Part shown: piece after piece, positions 51,170-64,000 of the stretch
Numbering within the stretch: the stretch's first letter is position 1
How the letters are laid out: each line of letters starts with the position of its first letter
NCBI GenBank assembly: GCA_029783825.1
Contig: JAREIK010008083.1
Span: forward strand, 22,704-86,703
Direction: 5' to 3'
DNA length: 64,000 nucleotides
DNA from: Sapria himalayana
Taxonomy: Eukaryota; Streptophyta; Magnoliopsida; Malpighiales; Rafflesiaceae
Made by a program: the position numbers and the translations under genes
Notes under the pieces: generated by a model
The model's database searches: none
Seen by the model: only the letters and a program-made list of their open reading frames with translations
What the model was told of the DNA's origin: nothing

Positions 51170-54100
51170 ATTGACATCACTATCTTTCTCCAATGGGTCT
51201 TCTAACATTTCATCTGATTCCAATATAAGTTCCAACTCATCTTCAAAAAGAAATTCATCATCTTCAATTTCTATTAGGTCACCATTTGAGTCACATAAAT
51301 TTTATGTATCTTCATCTACATGCACAGGCTCAATATTATTTATGTCATCTTCTTGGAATACTGGTGCATGAGCTAAGTCTTCACTTCTTTGTTGAGATGT
51401 TGGTACTTCAAAATTTGATTGACCTTTGATTTTGCAAATCACCCAACAATCACTTTTATCACGAGATAAACTCGATTATGTATAATAATATACTTTAGTG
51501 GCTTGAACTACCATAATAAATTGCTCATATTGATTATATCTGTGTTTATGGTTAACATTCACTAGTTTATAATCCCTATGAATCTTTGTACCCACATTTC
51601 ATGTAGGATCAAACCACTCACACTTTAATAATATAATCCTATTATTTTTGAGTCTAGGATATTCCAACTCAATAACTTTTGTGAGTTGACCATAATAATT
51701 AATCTCATATGCACTATAACCTTATACTTTAATGCATACACCATTATTCATTGATGTTTTAGAAGAACCATGCCTGATTATGTGAAATTTATATCCATTG
51801 ATAAAATACCCAGGATAGGTTGTCACATATCTAAATGGGCCTTTACTTAGATTCTAAATGAAAATATTAGAATCTTCATTTGAAGGATCATTTGCATTTG
51901 CCATAAATTAAACAAATGAAGTTAACAAATAAAAGATACTAATAAATTAAATAATTCAAAAATTTAAAACTTAATAATTCTCACATAATTTTTTAATCAA
52001 TTCACAAATTTGGTTTCTAGCATATAATCGACATCATTGCTGGAAATTGCGGGTTGTCTATTTTTTAACTAACCAACATAAATACTGTACAAATATAAAA
52101 AGAGAGAGAAAATTGTATATCAATTTTTAATTTTTACTATTAAAAACAAAAGTATACTATGAGTAAACCTACAACCATTTAGGTATATATACTCAATATA
52201 TGGTGCAACCTCCTCACAATTAAGTAAAACATAGCTTTGGGTTTGCTTTCTACTCTTTATTTGTCATACATTCTTTCTTTATTCTTCCAAATGCTCTTTA
52301 AGGATACTTTAAGATAGATAGTTTATCCATAGAATCATCTTCTACCATCACATGACCTTCATCATTCCAAGGCACATCGATTTTTTATATTGACATGATC
52401 CTCAAAATAATAAGAATAAAATGATAATGCTTCTTCTATTAAATATGCATTACAAATTGAACCTTCAACTTTTTCCTTGCTCCTCTTATTCAATTTCAAC
52501 TTACAAAAATTCCTACAACCATAATGCTAGGTTTCAATTATATTAAATTACAAAATTACTTTATGTATGAAATAATAAAACATAGATAATTTTATGTATT
52601 TACCTCTCAAAAAGATACATCCACCTGTATTGCACTATACTGCTATCCTTGCTTCATATGCCAAATGGACCGGAAAATGCTCTAATGAGTCAAAAAATGC
52701 TTAGTGAGAATATCCATTCAAGCTTATAAAGAATAAGTGGTATGTCATTTTTCACTCTCAGCATGTCATCTATTTTAATTTTGGTTGTAGTTAGCTGTTT
52801 GAAAAACAAACTAAATTCTGTAAGGACCTTCCAAATACATAGGAGAATTAATTCATGGAATACAATTGGTAATAAACTCTATATTAATACATTATAGTCA
52901 TGACTTTTCATTCCAAATAACTCAAGATTGTTCATATCCACGCATCTACCCATATTAGACACATATCCATTAGGGTATTTCAAATTTTAACCCATTCACA
53001 CAATATTTGTCTTGCTTTCTTATCAAGTATGTAACGAGCATTAGGGAATGTTCCTGTTGCATCGTTCAGTTTCAATTCAGAATGCCGACACTAATCATTC
53101 AGCTCTTGTTTTGATTTTAAAGTGTCTTTTGTTTTTTCGTCTACATTAAGGATAGTATTGAAAATATTATCAAACACATTTTTTTCAATATGTCATCCAA
53201 GTTATGTCGAATTCAATTGCACTTCCAATATGGCAAGTTCCAAAAAATACTACGTCTCCTCCAGCTAAATAATTTGCATATTGGTCCATTAGTTCTAGTA
53301 GCTTCCTTTTCAGTTACCTTCTTCAAACCCAAACTCTGAATCCCTGTCATAAAATCATTTTTTAAATGAATAGCTAGTGAAACTGTCATCATTGTTTTAT
53401 TTTTTCGAAATACTATTCTATTTCTTCAGAATGGATGATCCATAGTAGAAAATTTTCATGCAAACTTTTTCATAGATGATCCTTAGGTAAATGCATCAAA
53501 CTTTGTCATGCAATACGGGCATGCGAATCATCCTATAGTACTCCAACCAGACAATATTGAATATGCAGGAAAGTCACTTACCATTCACATACGGGCTGCC
53601 CACAAATGAAAATTTGTTTCATTGAGATATCATATATATTCATGCCAACATTCCACAAATGATATAACTCTGCTATAAAAGGCTACAATAAAATATCCAG
53701 CATGTCTTTCGGATTTTTTGGCCCTGGAACTAATATTTGAAAAAACATATATTGCTCCTTCATACACAACCACATAGGAAAATTATAAGGTGTCACTATC
53801 ACATGTCATGTTGAATATTGTTGTCCAGGTTGTCCAAATGGCTGAAATCCATAAGTGTAGAGACCCAATCTCACATTTTGACTTTCAGCTGCAAAATCTT
53901 GATGTATATTTTTAAAATGCTTCGAAGCAAGTGAATTTGATGGATGATGCACTACCCCTTCTTCAACCTCATGCTCAGAATTCCACCTCATATTATTTGT
54001 TGTAGTATTTAATGCATATAGTATCTGCAATCGAGGAATTAAAGGAAAATAAAACATCTTCTTAAATGCAACTTTCAATTTTTGTCACATATGTGCAATA

Positions 54101-54847
54101 CGAGGTGTATTCTTAACCCGATGATGACTACAAAACATAGAGCTAATTAAATCACTTTCACCACACCAATATAATATACATCCATTGAAACAACAATCAT
54201 TTTTTCCACTGATAGACCCATTCCTCGTAAAAACTTATTAGTGTTGAAAAAGTTGATAATGGCCAAATTATTATCTGAAATGATCTCCTTCATCATTTCT
54301 GTCACCTAATCAAATAATTTCTCAGACATATGTTTTTTCGACTTAATGCTCATAAGTCGAGCCACAAGTGATAATTGCGAATGTGTTTTACAACCAGGCC
54401 ACACCTCATTATCTGCAGCTTTAAGAATTTCATAAAATCCTGAGCTTCAAGATTATGTGGTTCATTCATGTAATCCAAATTTAAGTTAGCGCCAACAGCT
54501 TCAGACCATTCTATGGTATGTGTTTGATGCTTCTTCACATCAAGAAATTTTTCAGCACCCTCATTTTAGTCAATGTTCAGAGCTATTGTACTTTATCGAT
54601 TATAAATCCAAACAAAATAATTTGATACAAAGTCATATTTAGCCAAATAGTATCCTATAGTGTTTACATCATGAAAACAAATAAACTTCCACTTGTGATG
54701 ATTACATGGACACTTAATTTTTTATCCATTCATCCATCTCGATTGACTACATGCAAAATTGATGTAAGTTTCAAGCTCACTCAAAAAATCTTTATTCAAG
54801 ATTCTATTCATAAACCTTTTGTATATCCATAGATGACCTGAACTCAT
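51170..54847 (-). pseudogene. CACTA transposase (Tnp2-type) pseudogene, near full length
   Basis: The start ATG is at 54845-54847, read right to left. A Transpos_assoc domain comes first (WIYKRFMNRI, INFACSQSRWMNG, KIKCPCNHHKWK, FVSNYFVWIY; 54847-54600, with in-frame stops). The Tnp2/Transposase_21 domain follows (about 54300-53000: MRWNSEHEVEEGVVHHP, VRLGLYTYGFQPFG, and IEKNVFDNIFNTILNVDEKT near 53190). DUF4218 is next (about 53000-52270: FDSLEHFPVHLAYEAR, EGSICNAYLIEEALSF). The last part has a DUF4216-like tail (about 51860-51420) and an acidic C-terminus (about 51420-51170, Asp/Glu-rich). The conserved Asp of the LGL-DGF motif is Thr here, and many stops and frameshifts are present, so it is dead. 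It has retained the DUF4216 part that the first Tnp2 copy lost to the GATA array. Confidence 0.92.
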
Positions 54848-55137
54848 TTTCTTTTTTTATTTACAAATAATAATGCTCAATCATTATTTTGAATTAAACA
54901 TTCAATTACTTCAAAAATATACTAATAAATAAATAAAATTACTTACATATGAATATTTAAAAATTAAATATCATGAATATTGAGGCAATGCATTGCAAGA
55001 ATCTATATGAATAGATAAAGTAATTTTTAGCATGGTAAATATTAATAGATATTACTCTATTGCTAGATAAAGAGAGAAAAATGCAATAATGGACAAGGAA
55101 GAAAAGCAAAAAAGAGAGAGATTTAATGTTTGAAGGG
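54848..55137. other. Upstream region of Tnp2 pseudogene, nothing recognised
   Basis: About 290 bp of AT-rich sequence between the transposase start and a GA-rich tract. No feature is identified beyond its likely role as the element's leader or first intron. Confidence 0.4.
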
Positions 55138-55284
55138 AAAGAGGGAGAGAGATAGAGAGAGAGAGAAAGGGAGATAGAGAGATAAAGGGATAGATAGAGA
55201 GAGAAAGGGGGGAGAGAGAGAGAGAGAGGGGGGACAGAGAGAGAGAGAGAGAGGGGGGACAGAGAGAGAGAAAGAGAAAGAGGG

Positions 55285-55319
<35 letters not shown>

Positions 55320-55500
55320 AAGGGAGAGAGAGAGAGAGAGAAAGGGAGAGAGAGAGAGAGAGAGAGAAAGGGAGAGAGAGAGAGAGAAAGGGAGAGATAG
55401 AGAGATAATGGGAGAGATAGAGAGAGAAAGGGGGGAGAGAGAGAAAGAGGGGAGAGAGAGAAAGGGGGAGAGAGAAATTGAGAGGGAGAGAGACACAAAG
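55138..55500 (-). repeat. GA/CT-rich tract upstream of the Tnp2 gene
   Basis: About 360 bp almost purely of GAGAGA and AAAGGGAGAG on + (CT-rich on the transposase strand). Words such as AGAAAGGGAGAGAG recur at 14-26-bp spacing. It begins 290 bp upstream of the Tnp2 start. Long stop-free Ser/Leu frames on minus are repeat artefacts. CT-rich leaders are frequent in plants, so a promoter-proximal role is possible, but simple microsatellite expansion explains it as well. Confidence 0.85.
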
Positions 55501-55839
55501 AGAATTCAATGTTATAATGAGGAATTACATAAAAAAATAAAAATTTTCTTTTATAGAAACCTATCAATTATTACATCTTTTGTCAAATATAAGTTCATAT
55601 ATGAGCCTGAGGCCCAAGGTGTGGGATTAGGTAATAGAGAGACCCTTATTTGTATTATACCATATATGAGCGTGATCAATTGACACTCTCATGCTATATG
55701 CTTACATATTATTGAAATTTATATATTTTGTCATTTAATAGCAAGTTAGTGCAACAAATAAGTATTATCCCATATATAATAATATGTTTTTATACATATA
55801 GTAAATATAGTTATAAATAGTTATATATGGTTAAACATA
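55501..55839. other. AT-rich junction before the last GATA array
   Basis: No gene. The last 50 bp carry TATAGTTATAAATAGTTATATATGG words like those in the 5' region of the first Tnp2 element (12452-14690), so this may be the equivalent 5' region of the second element, cut by the array at about 55840. No right terminus is seen. Confidence 0.5.
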
Positions 55840-57149
55840 AATAGATAGATTAAAAAATAGATGAATAGATTGATAGATAGATTGATAGATAGATAAAAAA
55901 AATTAGATTGAAAATGGATTGATAGATAGTCATATAGATAGATGGAAAGATAGATGGATAGATTGACAAATAGATAGAAACATAGATAGACGGATAAATA
56001 GACAGATAGATAGATGGATATATATATCGATAGATAGATGGATTGATAAATGGATAGATAAATGGATAGATAGATGGATAGATATCTAGATAGATTGATG
56101 GATAGAAAGACAAATTGATTGATTGAGAGATAAACGAATAGATAAATGAATAGTTAGATAAAAAAAGACTGATAGATAGACTGATAAGTAGACAGATAGT
56201 TAGGTGAATAGATAGATTGATATATAGATGGATAGTTAGAGAGACAGATAGACAGACAAATAGATAGATAGATAGATAGATATATAGATATATAGATATA
56301 TAGATAAATAGGTAAATAAATAAATAAAGACAGATAGATAGACAAATATATAGATATATAGATAGAAAGTTAGACAGATAAATAGACAGATAGATATATA
56401 TATTGATAGATAGATCGATAGACATATAGTTAAAAAGATAGATAAATAGATAGATAGATAGATAGATAGACAATTAGATAGATAAAAAGATAGAAAGATT
56501 GATAAACACATAGATAGATATTTAGTCTGATAGATTGTAATATAAATCGACAAATAGATAGACAGATAGTCAGACAAATAGATAGACATATTTATCGACA
56601 GATCAATAGATATATATATATATATATATATATGGATAAATAGACATATCGATTGATAGACATATAGATAGATAGACAGATAGATAGATATACAGACAAA
56701 TAGATTGATAGATAGACAAAAATACATACATAATACAAAGACAAATATATAGATAGATAGATAGATAACAAACATACAAATAAATAGATAGATAGATTGA
56801 AAAATAGATAGGCAGATAGGAAAAAATAAAAAGACAGATAGATAGATTGATAGATGGATAAATAGATAGATAGATATACTGATAGATAGAATGACAAATA
56901 GTCAGACAGAAGACATGGAGATATATAGATATATAGATAGATAGATGGACAGATAGATAGATAGAAAAATAGATAGACAGATAGATAAACAGATAGAAAA
57001 ACATATAAATAGAAAAGTAGACAGATAGATAGATAGATAGACAAATAGATAGATAGACTGATAGACAGCTAGATAGATACATTTAGAGATAGATAAACAG
57101 ATAGACAAGACATATAGATAGAAAGATAAAGAGATAAATAGACAGACAC

Positions 57150-57180
<31 letters not shown>

Positions 57181-57597
57181 TATAGATATATAGATATGTA
57201 GATAGAGAGACAAACAAATAGATAGATAGACAGATAGATAGATAGATAGACATATAGTTAGTCAAATAAATATATTGATAGATAGACATAAAGTTAGATA
57301 AGCTGATAGATATATAGACAGATAGATAGAGAGATATATAGTTAGAAAGATAGAAAGGTAGATAGATAGACAGACATATAGACAAACACAAATATAGACA
57401 GGTAAAAATATAGATAGATAAATAGACAGACAGACAGATAGACGGATAAATAGATTGATAGAGATATAGATTTATTAATGGATAGATAGATGTATTGTTA
57501 AATAGATGATTAGGCATATAGATAGATAGAGAGTTAGACGGATAGATAGAATGAATGATAGATGGATATTTAGATGGATAAATAGATAGATAGATAT

Positions 57598-57639
<42 letters not shown>

Positions 57640-58201
57640 ATAAATAAATAGATTGATAGAAGGATAGATAATCATAAAGAATGATAGATAGATCGATGGA
57701 TAGACATATAGATAGACAGACATATTAATAGATATATAGATAGATAGTCAAATAGATAGATAGATAGATAGAAAGATAGAGATAGAGAGAGAGAGAGAGA
57801 TAGATAGATAGAGATATACATAAATAGATAGACAAATATATAGAAAAATAAATCGAAGATAGATTGATAGATAAATATATAGATAGATAAAAAGAATGAT
57901 AGACAGATTGATATATATATTGATAGATAGATTGATAGACACATAGATAGAAAGAGAGATAGATAGAAATATAAACAGATAGATAGATAGACAAATAGAC
58001 AATTAGAATCACAGACAGACATATAGATATATAGACATATAAATAGATAGACAATTAGATAGATTGATAGATGATAGATTGATAGATATATAGATAGACA
58101 AAGAGATAGACTAATAGATAAAGACACAGAAAGATAGACATATAGTCAGATATGTTGACAAATAGATAGATAGATAGATATATAGACAAATAGATAGACA
58201 G

Positions 58202-58266
<65 letters not shown>

Positions 58267-58353
58267 GATATATAGACAGATAGATAGACAAATAGATAGA
58301 CATACAAATATATAGCTAGATAGACAAATAGATAGACAAGAAGATATATAGAC

Positions 58354-58388
<35 letters not shown>

Positions 58389-59077
58389 AGAATAGATAGA
58401 TAAATAGATAGATGGATATATAGATGCATAGATAGATGAAAATAGAGATTGATAGATTGTTGGAAAGATAGATAGATAGATAGATGGATAGTTAGACAGA
58501 TTGATAGATGGATAGATTGATGGATAGATAGATGGATAGATAGATGGAAAGATTGATTGATAGATATATGGAAAGATTATTGGGTAGATAGATGGATAGA
58601 TAATAGATAGAAAGATGGATAGATAGACAGATAAAGAGTTGGATAGATACATAGACAAATAGAAGGATCAATAGATGAATAGATAGATGGGTAAATTGAT
58701 AGATAGATAGACGTATAGATAGATGGATAGATTGACAAATTGATATATAGATAGATAAAGATATAGATATATAGATAGATAGATAAACATAGTGATAGTC
58801 AGATAGATAAATTGACAGAAAGATAAATAGATTTATAGAAAGATAATAGATAGTTCGATAGACTAATAGAAAGATTGATAGAGATATAAATAGATATATA
58901 GTTAGATAGATAGATAGACATATAGTTAAACATATCGATAAACATATTGATAAAAAGATCAATAGGCAGATAGTTAAATAGATAGATAAATAGATAGATA
59001 TACACATAATTAGATAGGCATATAAATAGATAGATAGATAGACATAAAGATAGATAAATAGATAGATAGACAAATAG

Positions 59078-59113
<36 letters not shown>

Positions 59114-59313
59114 TCTTATAAATAAATAGATACATAGATTATTAGATTGATAGATATAGAAATAGAAAGACAACTATATAAAAAGATATTTTGACACATA
59201 GAATGATAGAGAGATAGATACATAAATAGATATATAGAGAAATAGAAAGATAGATAGATAAATACATAGATAAATAGATTGTTAGATAGATACATAGATA
59301 CATACATACATGC

Positions 59314-59344
<31 letters not shown>

Positions 59345-59569
59345 AAGATAGATAGTCAAATAGATAGACAGATAGATAGACAGATAGATAGATAGACAGA
59401 CAGATAGATAGAAAATTAGATAGATAGATAAATAGAAAGCCCCATAGATAGATAGATTGATGATAAATAGATATATATATATATAAATAGACAGATAGAT
59501 AGATAGATAGACAAACAGATAGATTGATATATAGATAGATAGTTAGGTAGATATATATATATATAGACA

Positions 59570-59611
<42 letters not shown>

Positions 59612-62600
59612 GATAGATAGAAAGATAGATAGACACATAGATAGATAAACATTAGATAGATAAATAGATAGATAGATAAATACATAGATGGATAGATAGA
59701 TAGACATGTATATAGATAGGTAGATACATAAATAGATAAAAAAATCGATATATAGATAAATAAATAGATAAACTGAAAGATAGATAGAGAGATGATAGAT
59801 ATATTGATTGATAGATAGAAAAAAAAATATATTTGTATATAGATACAAAGATAGATAAATAAATAGACATATAGATACATAAATAGATAAACGTACAAAC
59901 AGACAGATATACAGATACATAGAAAGTTTGATAGACAGAAAGATAGACACATAGTTAGATAGACAGTTAGATATATATATATATATAAATAGATAGTTAG
60001 ATATATACAGAGATATATACACATATATATAGAAAAATAGATAGTTAGACAGATAGATAGATATAAAGATAGAAAAATAGATACACAAATAGATAGATAA
60101 ATTTATAGACAAATTGATAGACAAAAAAATAGATTGATAAAAAGATATATGGATAAATAGATAGATAGATAGTTTGATTGATAGAATGATAGATCGACAT
60201 ATAGATACACAAATATATAGATAGATAACATAAACAGATAGACAAATAGATAAATAGATAGTTAAATTGATAGATTGATATATAGATATTTAGATATTTA
60301 GACAGATGGATAGACAGATGGATAGCCAAATAGCTACACAAATAAATAGACAGATAGATAGTAAGAACAATAATCATATAGATAGACAAATATATAGATA
60401 GTAAGATAGACCAAAAGATAGACAAAAATATGGATAGATATATAGAAAGATTGATTGATAGATAGACAAATAGATAGAGCTATAAATAGATAGATAGATT
60501 GATAAATAGATATATAGACAAATTGATAGACAGATAGATAGACATATAGATAGAGAGATAAATAAAAGATAAAATATAGATAGATATATAGATAGATAGA
60601 AAGGTAGATAGATAGAAAAATAGATAGAAAGATAGATATACATTTCGAAAAACATATATATTAATAGATTGATATACAAAAAAATAGATATATAGATTGA
60701 TAGATATACAACTAAAAAGAGATAGATAGTAAGATAGATATTTAGATATCTATATTTAGATAGACATATTGAAAGACATTATGATTGATATATAAATAAA
60801 TAGATAGATAGATAGATATATAGATAGATCTATAAATAGATAGATATATAGATATATAGATAGATTGATAAATAGTTAGATAGATAGATAGATAGACAAT
60901 TAGTTACATAAATAGATAGATCGATAGAGAGATTGATAGATAGTTTGATAGTTAAATTGAAAGATATATTGATTTAGAGATTGAAAGACAGATTGATTCA
61001 TTGATAGACATATAGATAGATGGATATATAGATAAAAATAGATAGATAGATAAATAGATATATAGATAGAAAGATAGACAGATACACAAATATATAGATA
61101 GTTAGAAAGACAAATAGATAGATTGATATCTAGATAGATAGAAAGATTGATACACAAAAAAGATAGATAGATAGATGGACAGACAGATAGATAGGTAGAA
61201 ATACAAATAGATAGACAAATATATAGTTCTATAGATAGACAGATAGAATGACAGATATATTAACAGATAGATAGATATGTAGATGGAGATATAAATAGAA
61301 CTAACGATAGACAGATAGTTAAATAGATTGATAGATAGATAGACAGATAAATAGTTAAATAGAAAGATAGATATATAGATAGACAAGTATATAAAAACAT
61401 AGATAGAAAGATAGATTGATAAATAGATAGACACACAAAAAGATAGATAGATAGATAAATACATTGATAGATAGATTGATTGATAGATACACAGATGGAT
61501 AGATTGATAGAATAATAGAAAGATAGATAAACACATTGATAGATAGATGGATAGATAAATAGACAAATAGATCGATAGATAGATAGACAGATATAAAGAC
61601 AAATAGATAGACAGATATAAAGACAAATATATAGATAGATAGATAGATTTGACAAATAGATAGATAGACATATAGTAGACATACATAGACATATAGATAG
61701 ACAAATAGATATACAACTAGATAGATATAGATATATAGACATATAGATAGATAGATAAATAAATAGAATAATATATAGATATAAAAATAGTTAGATAGAT
61801 CGATAGAGAGATTGATAGACAAATAGATATGCATATATATAGACAAATACCTAGACAATAGATAGACAAATAGATAGACATATAGATAGATAGATTGATC
61901 AATAGATAGATAAATAGTTAGATATATAGACAGACATATAGATAGATAGAGAGATAGATAGATAGCATGACAGATAGATAAGAAGATAGATAAATAAAGA
62001 GATACTTAGAGAGAGAGATATATAGATAGATAGATACATAGGCAGATAAATAGACAAATAGATAGATAGATTGATTAATAGAATGATAGATAGATAGATA
62101 GATACACAATTAGATATAAAAATAGACCGACATATAATCAAATATTTAGATAGATTGATTGACATAGAAATAGATATAGATATATATAGACAAATAGACA
62201 GACAAATATACATATATAAAGATAGATATTTTGACAAATAGATAGATAGATTAACATATTAATGATAGAAAGATAGATATATAGATATGAAAACAAAAAG
62301 ACAGATAGACAGATAGACAGATAGAAAGACAGATAGATAGATAGAAAGAAAGAAAAAAGATAGATAGATAGACATATAGATAGATAGACCTATGGACATA
62401 GACAGAAAGATAGATAGATAGATAGATAAACAAATAGATAGATAGATAGATAGACAGATAGATAGATTGATTGATTGATAGTCATATAGATAGATAAATA
62501 GACATATAGATAGATAGACATATAGGTAAATAGATATTGAAATAGATAGAAAGATAAATGAATAGATAGACTCATAGAGAGATAGCCAGATAGATAGATA

Positions 62601-64000
62601 GATAGATTGATTGATTGATTGACATATTTATATAAAGATAGATAGATAGACAAATAGATAATAGATAAAAAGATTGAGTGATAGAAATAGACATAAATAT
62701 ATGGATAGATAGACAGATAGAGAGACCTGATAGATAGAGAGATTGATAGTCGGATAGATAGATCGATCGATAAATTGAAGTTATATAGACCATAGATAGA
62801 TGGATATAGATAGATAGAGTGATAGATAGATTCTTAGATAAATAGATAGATAGATAATTACTTAAATAGACAAATAGATAGATTATACATAGATAGATAG
62901 GGTGACAAATATCTGCACAGATAAATTGATAGATATATACATATATAGAAATACAGAAAGAAAGAAAGAAAGAAAGATAGATAAAAATATAAATATGAAA
63001 TTTATAGACAGATAGATATACAGATATATAAACAGATAGATACATAGTTAGTCAGATAGATAGATAGATTAAAAAATAATTAAACATATTGATATATAGA
63101 TTCATAGATAGATAGTTGATAATAGATAAATAGATCGATTAATAGAAAGAAAGATATAGATAGAAAGATTGATTAATTGATTGACAGAGAGACAGACATA
63201 TAGATAGATAGATAGGTAGATAAATTTAATATAAATTGACACTAGATGGATAAATAGAGAGATATACATATAGATAGATAGGCAGATAAATAGATTGGGA
63301 TATAGATAGACAAATAGATATATAGATATGCAGATAGATAAATAGATAGATAGACAAATAGATAGATTAATAGATATATATAACTATATAAGCAGAAAAT
63401 ATAAATAGATAAAAAGATAGATAGCATATAGATAGATAGATAATCAATACATAGAATGATAGATAGATATACAGACAGACAAATTGATAGATAGATAGAT
63501 AGACATACATATAGATAGATAGATAGATAAAAAATAGACAGATAAACAAATACATAATAGTTAGATATACAGACAGCCAGAGAAATAAATATTAGATAGA
63601 TAGATAGACCTATAGTTAGAAAAATAAGCAAATATATATAGACATATAGACTAATAGGTTGACAAACATATAGACTGACTAATATACAGACAAATAGATA
63701 TGCATATAGATAGATTGATAGATAATATGATAGATAAATAGATAGATAGATAGACAAATATATAAAGAGAGTTTAGATAGACGGATAGATAGACATTTAG
63801 ATAGTTATATAGAGAGACATATAGTTAGACAGATAAAGAGACAATAGTCATATAGATAGAAAGACAGCAGATAGATAGATAGGTTGATAGACAAATTGAT
63901 AGACTAATAGATAGATAGATAGATATATAAACATATAGACAAATAATTCAATAAACTATAGGCAAATAAATATATAGATAGATACACAAATAGATGGACA
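55840..64000. repeat. GATA satellite array F (GATA on + strand), continues past window end
   Basis: At least 8.16 kb, the largest block. It has sub-domains rich in GGATA/GATGGATA (55860-56110 and 58440-58640) and pure AT tracts at 57598-57638, 58209-58261, 59080-59108 and 59573-59608. A short GACAAATAGATAGACAGATA duplication with 30-bp period lies near 61590-61630. All long frames on minus are stop-free repeat artefacts. Confidence 0.97.

Noticed and set aside
54957..55567. Long Ser/Leu/Pro-rich minus-strand frames
   Set aside because: They are translations of the GA/CT-rich tract, with three overlapping stop-free frames and no domain.
6297..64000. Treating all array polarity flips as certain biology
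   Set aside because: Low-complexity arrays are prone to misassembly. Without read support the flips remain observations to verify, not established rearrangements.

Overview
This window looks like flowering-plant nuclear DNA from a repeat-dominated, AT-rich heterochromatic or intergenic region. The plant assignment rests on degenerate CACTA (En/Spm) transposases of the plant type (Tnp2/Transposase_21, DUF4218 and Transposase_24 domains), an Ac-like hAT element with a BED zinc finger and a C-terminal dimerisation domain, a Ty1-copia-like LTR with a tRNA-Met primer-binding site, and one exon resembling a plant SDF2-like MIR-domain protein. I see no intact host gene, tRNA or rRNA. I cannot name the species.

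The dominant component is a degenerate tetranucleotide satellite, (GATA)n or its complement (CTAT)n. Eight blocks total about 27.8 kb, roughly 43% of the window: 6297-9346 (GATA on +), 15943-17290, 18081-21984 and 22116-24833 (CTAT on +), 27281-29858 (GATA), 41183-46457 (CTAT), 47380-48146 (GATA) and 55840-64000 (GATA, running off the end). On its CTAT strand the repeat reads Leu-Ser-Ile-Tyr in every frame without stops, so the many long open frames there are artefacts. The blocks share variant words (GACA, AATA, long AT tracts), and two contain higher-order repeats of about 0.6 kb and 0.9 kb.

Region by region: 1-2350 is AT-rich with a 9-bp microsatellite and a 79-bp tandem repeat. 3270-6286 holds two successive CACTA-type right ends with subterminal repeats. 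9346-15939 is a CACTA element with a minus-strand Tnp2 pseudogene; its right end touches the CTAT array, and its coding sequence is cut by, and fused in frame to, the GATA array. 17291-18080 is a retroposon-like insert in the CTAT array. 24834-27280 is a plus-strand CACTA remnant with a Transposase_24 tail and an SDF2-like exon. 29859-41060 is a composite: a CACTA-type left end split by a complete 3.5-kb hAT element with an 8-bp target duplication, unrecognised sequence, a copia-like LTR and a minus-strand Transposase_24 gene copy. 46458-47380 is a short CACTA end of another family. 48405-55840 is the most complete CACTA element, with Transposase_24 and Tnp2 genes both on minus.

The main observation is the association of the satellite with CACTA elements. 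Four CACTA-type termini (6286, 15939, 29859, 46458) lie within about 10 bp of an array edge, and array orientation flips across most TE spacers. The window therefore reads as a mosaic of one satellite family and nested, broken class II transposons. Whether the arrays are insertion targets, repair fill-in at transposon ends, or part of the elements cannot be decided from this sequence alone.
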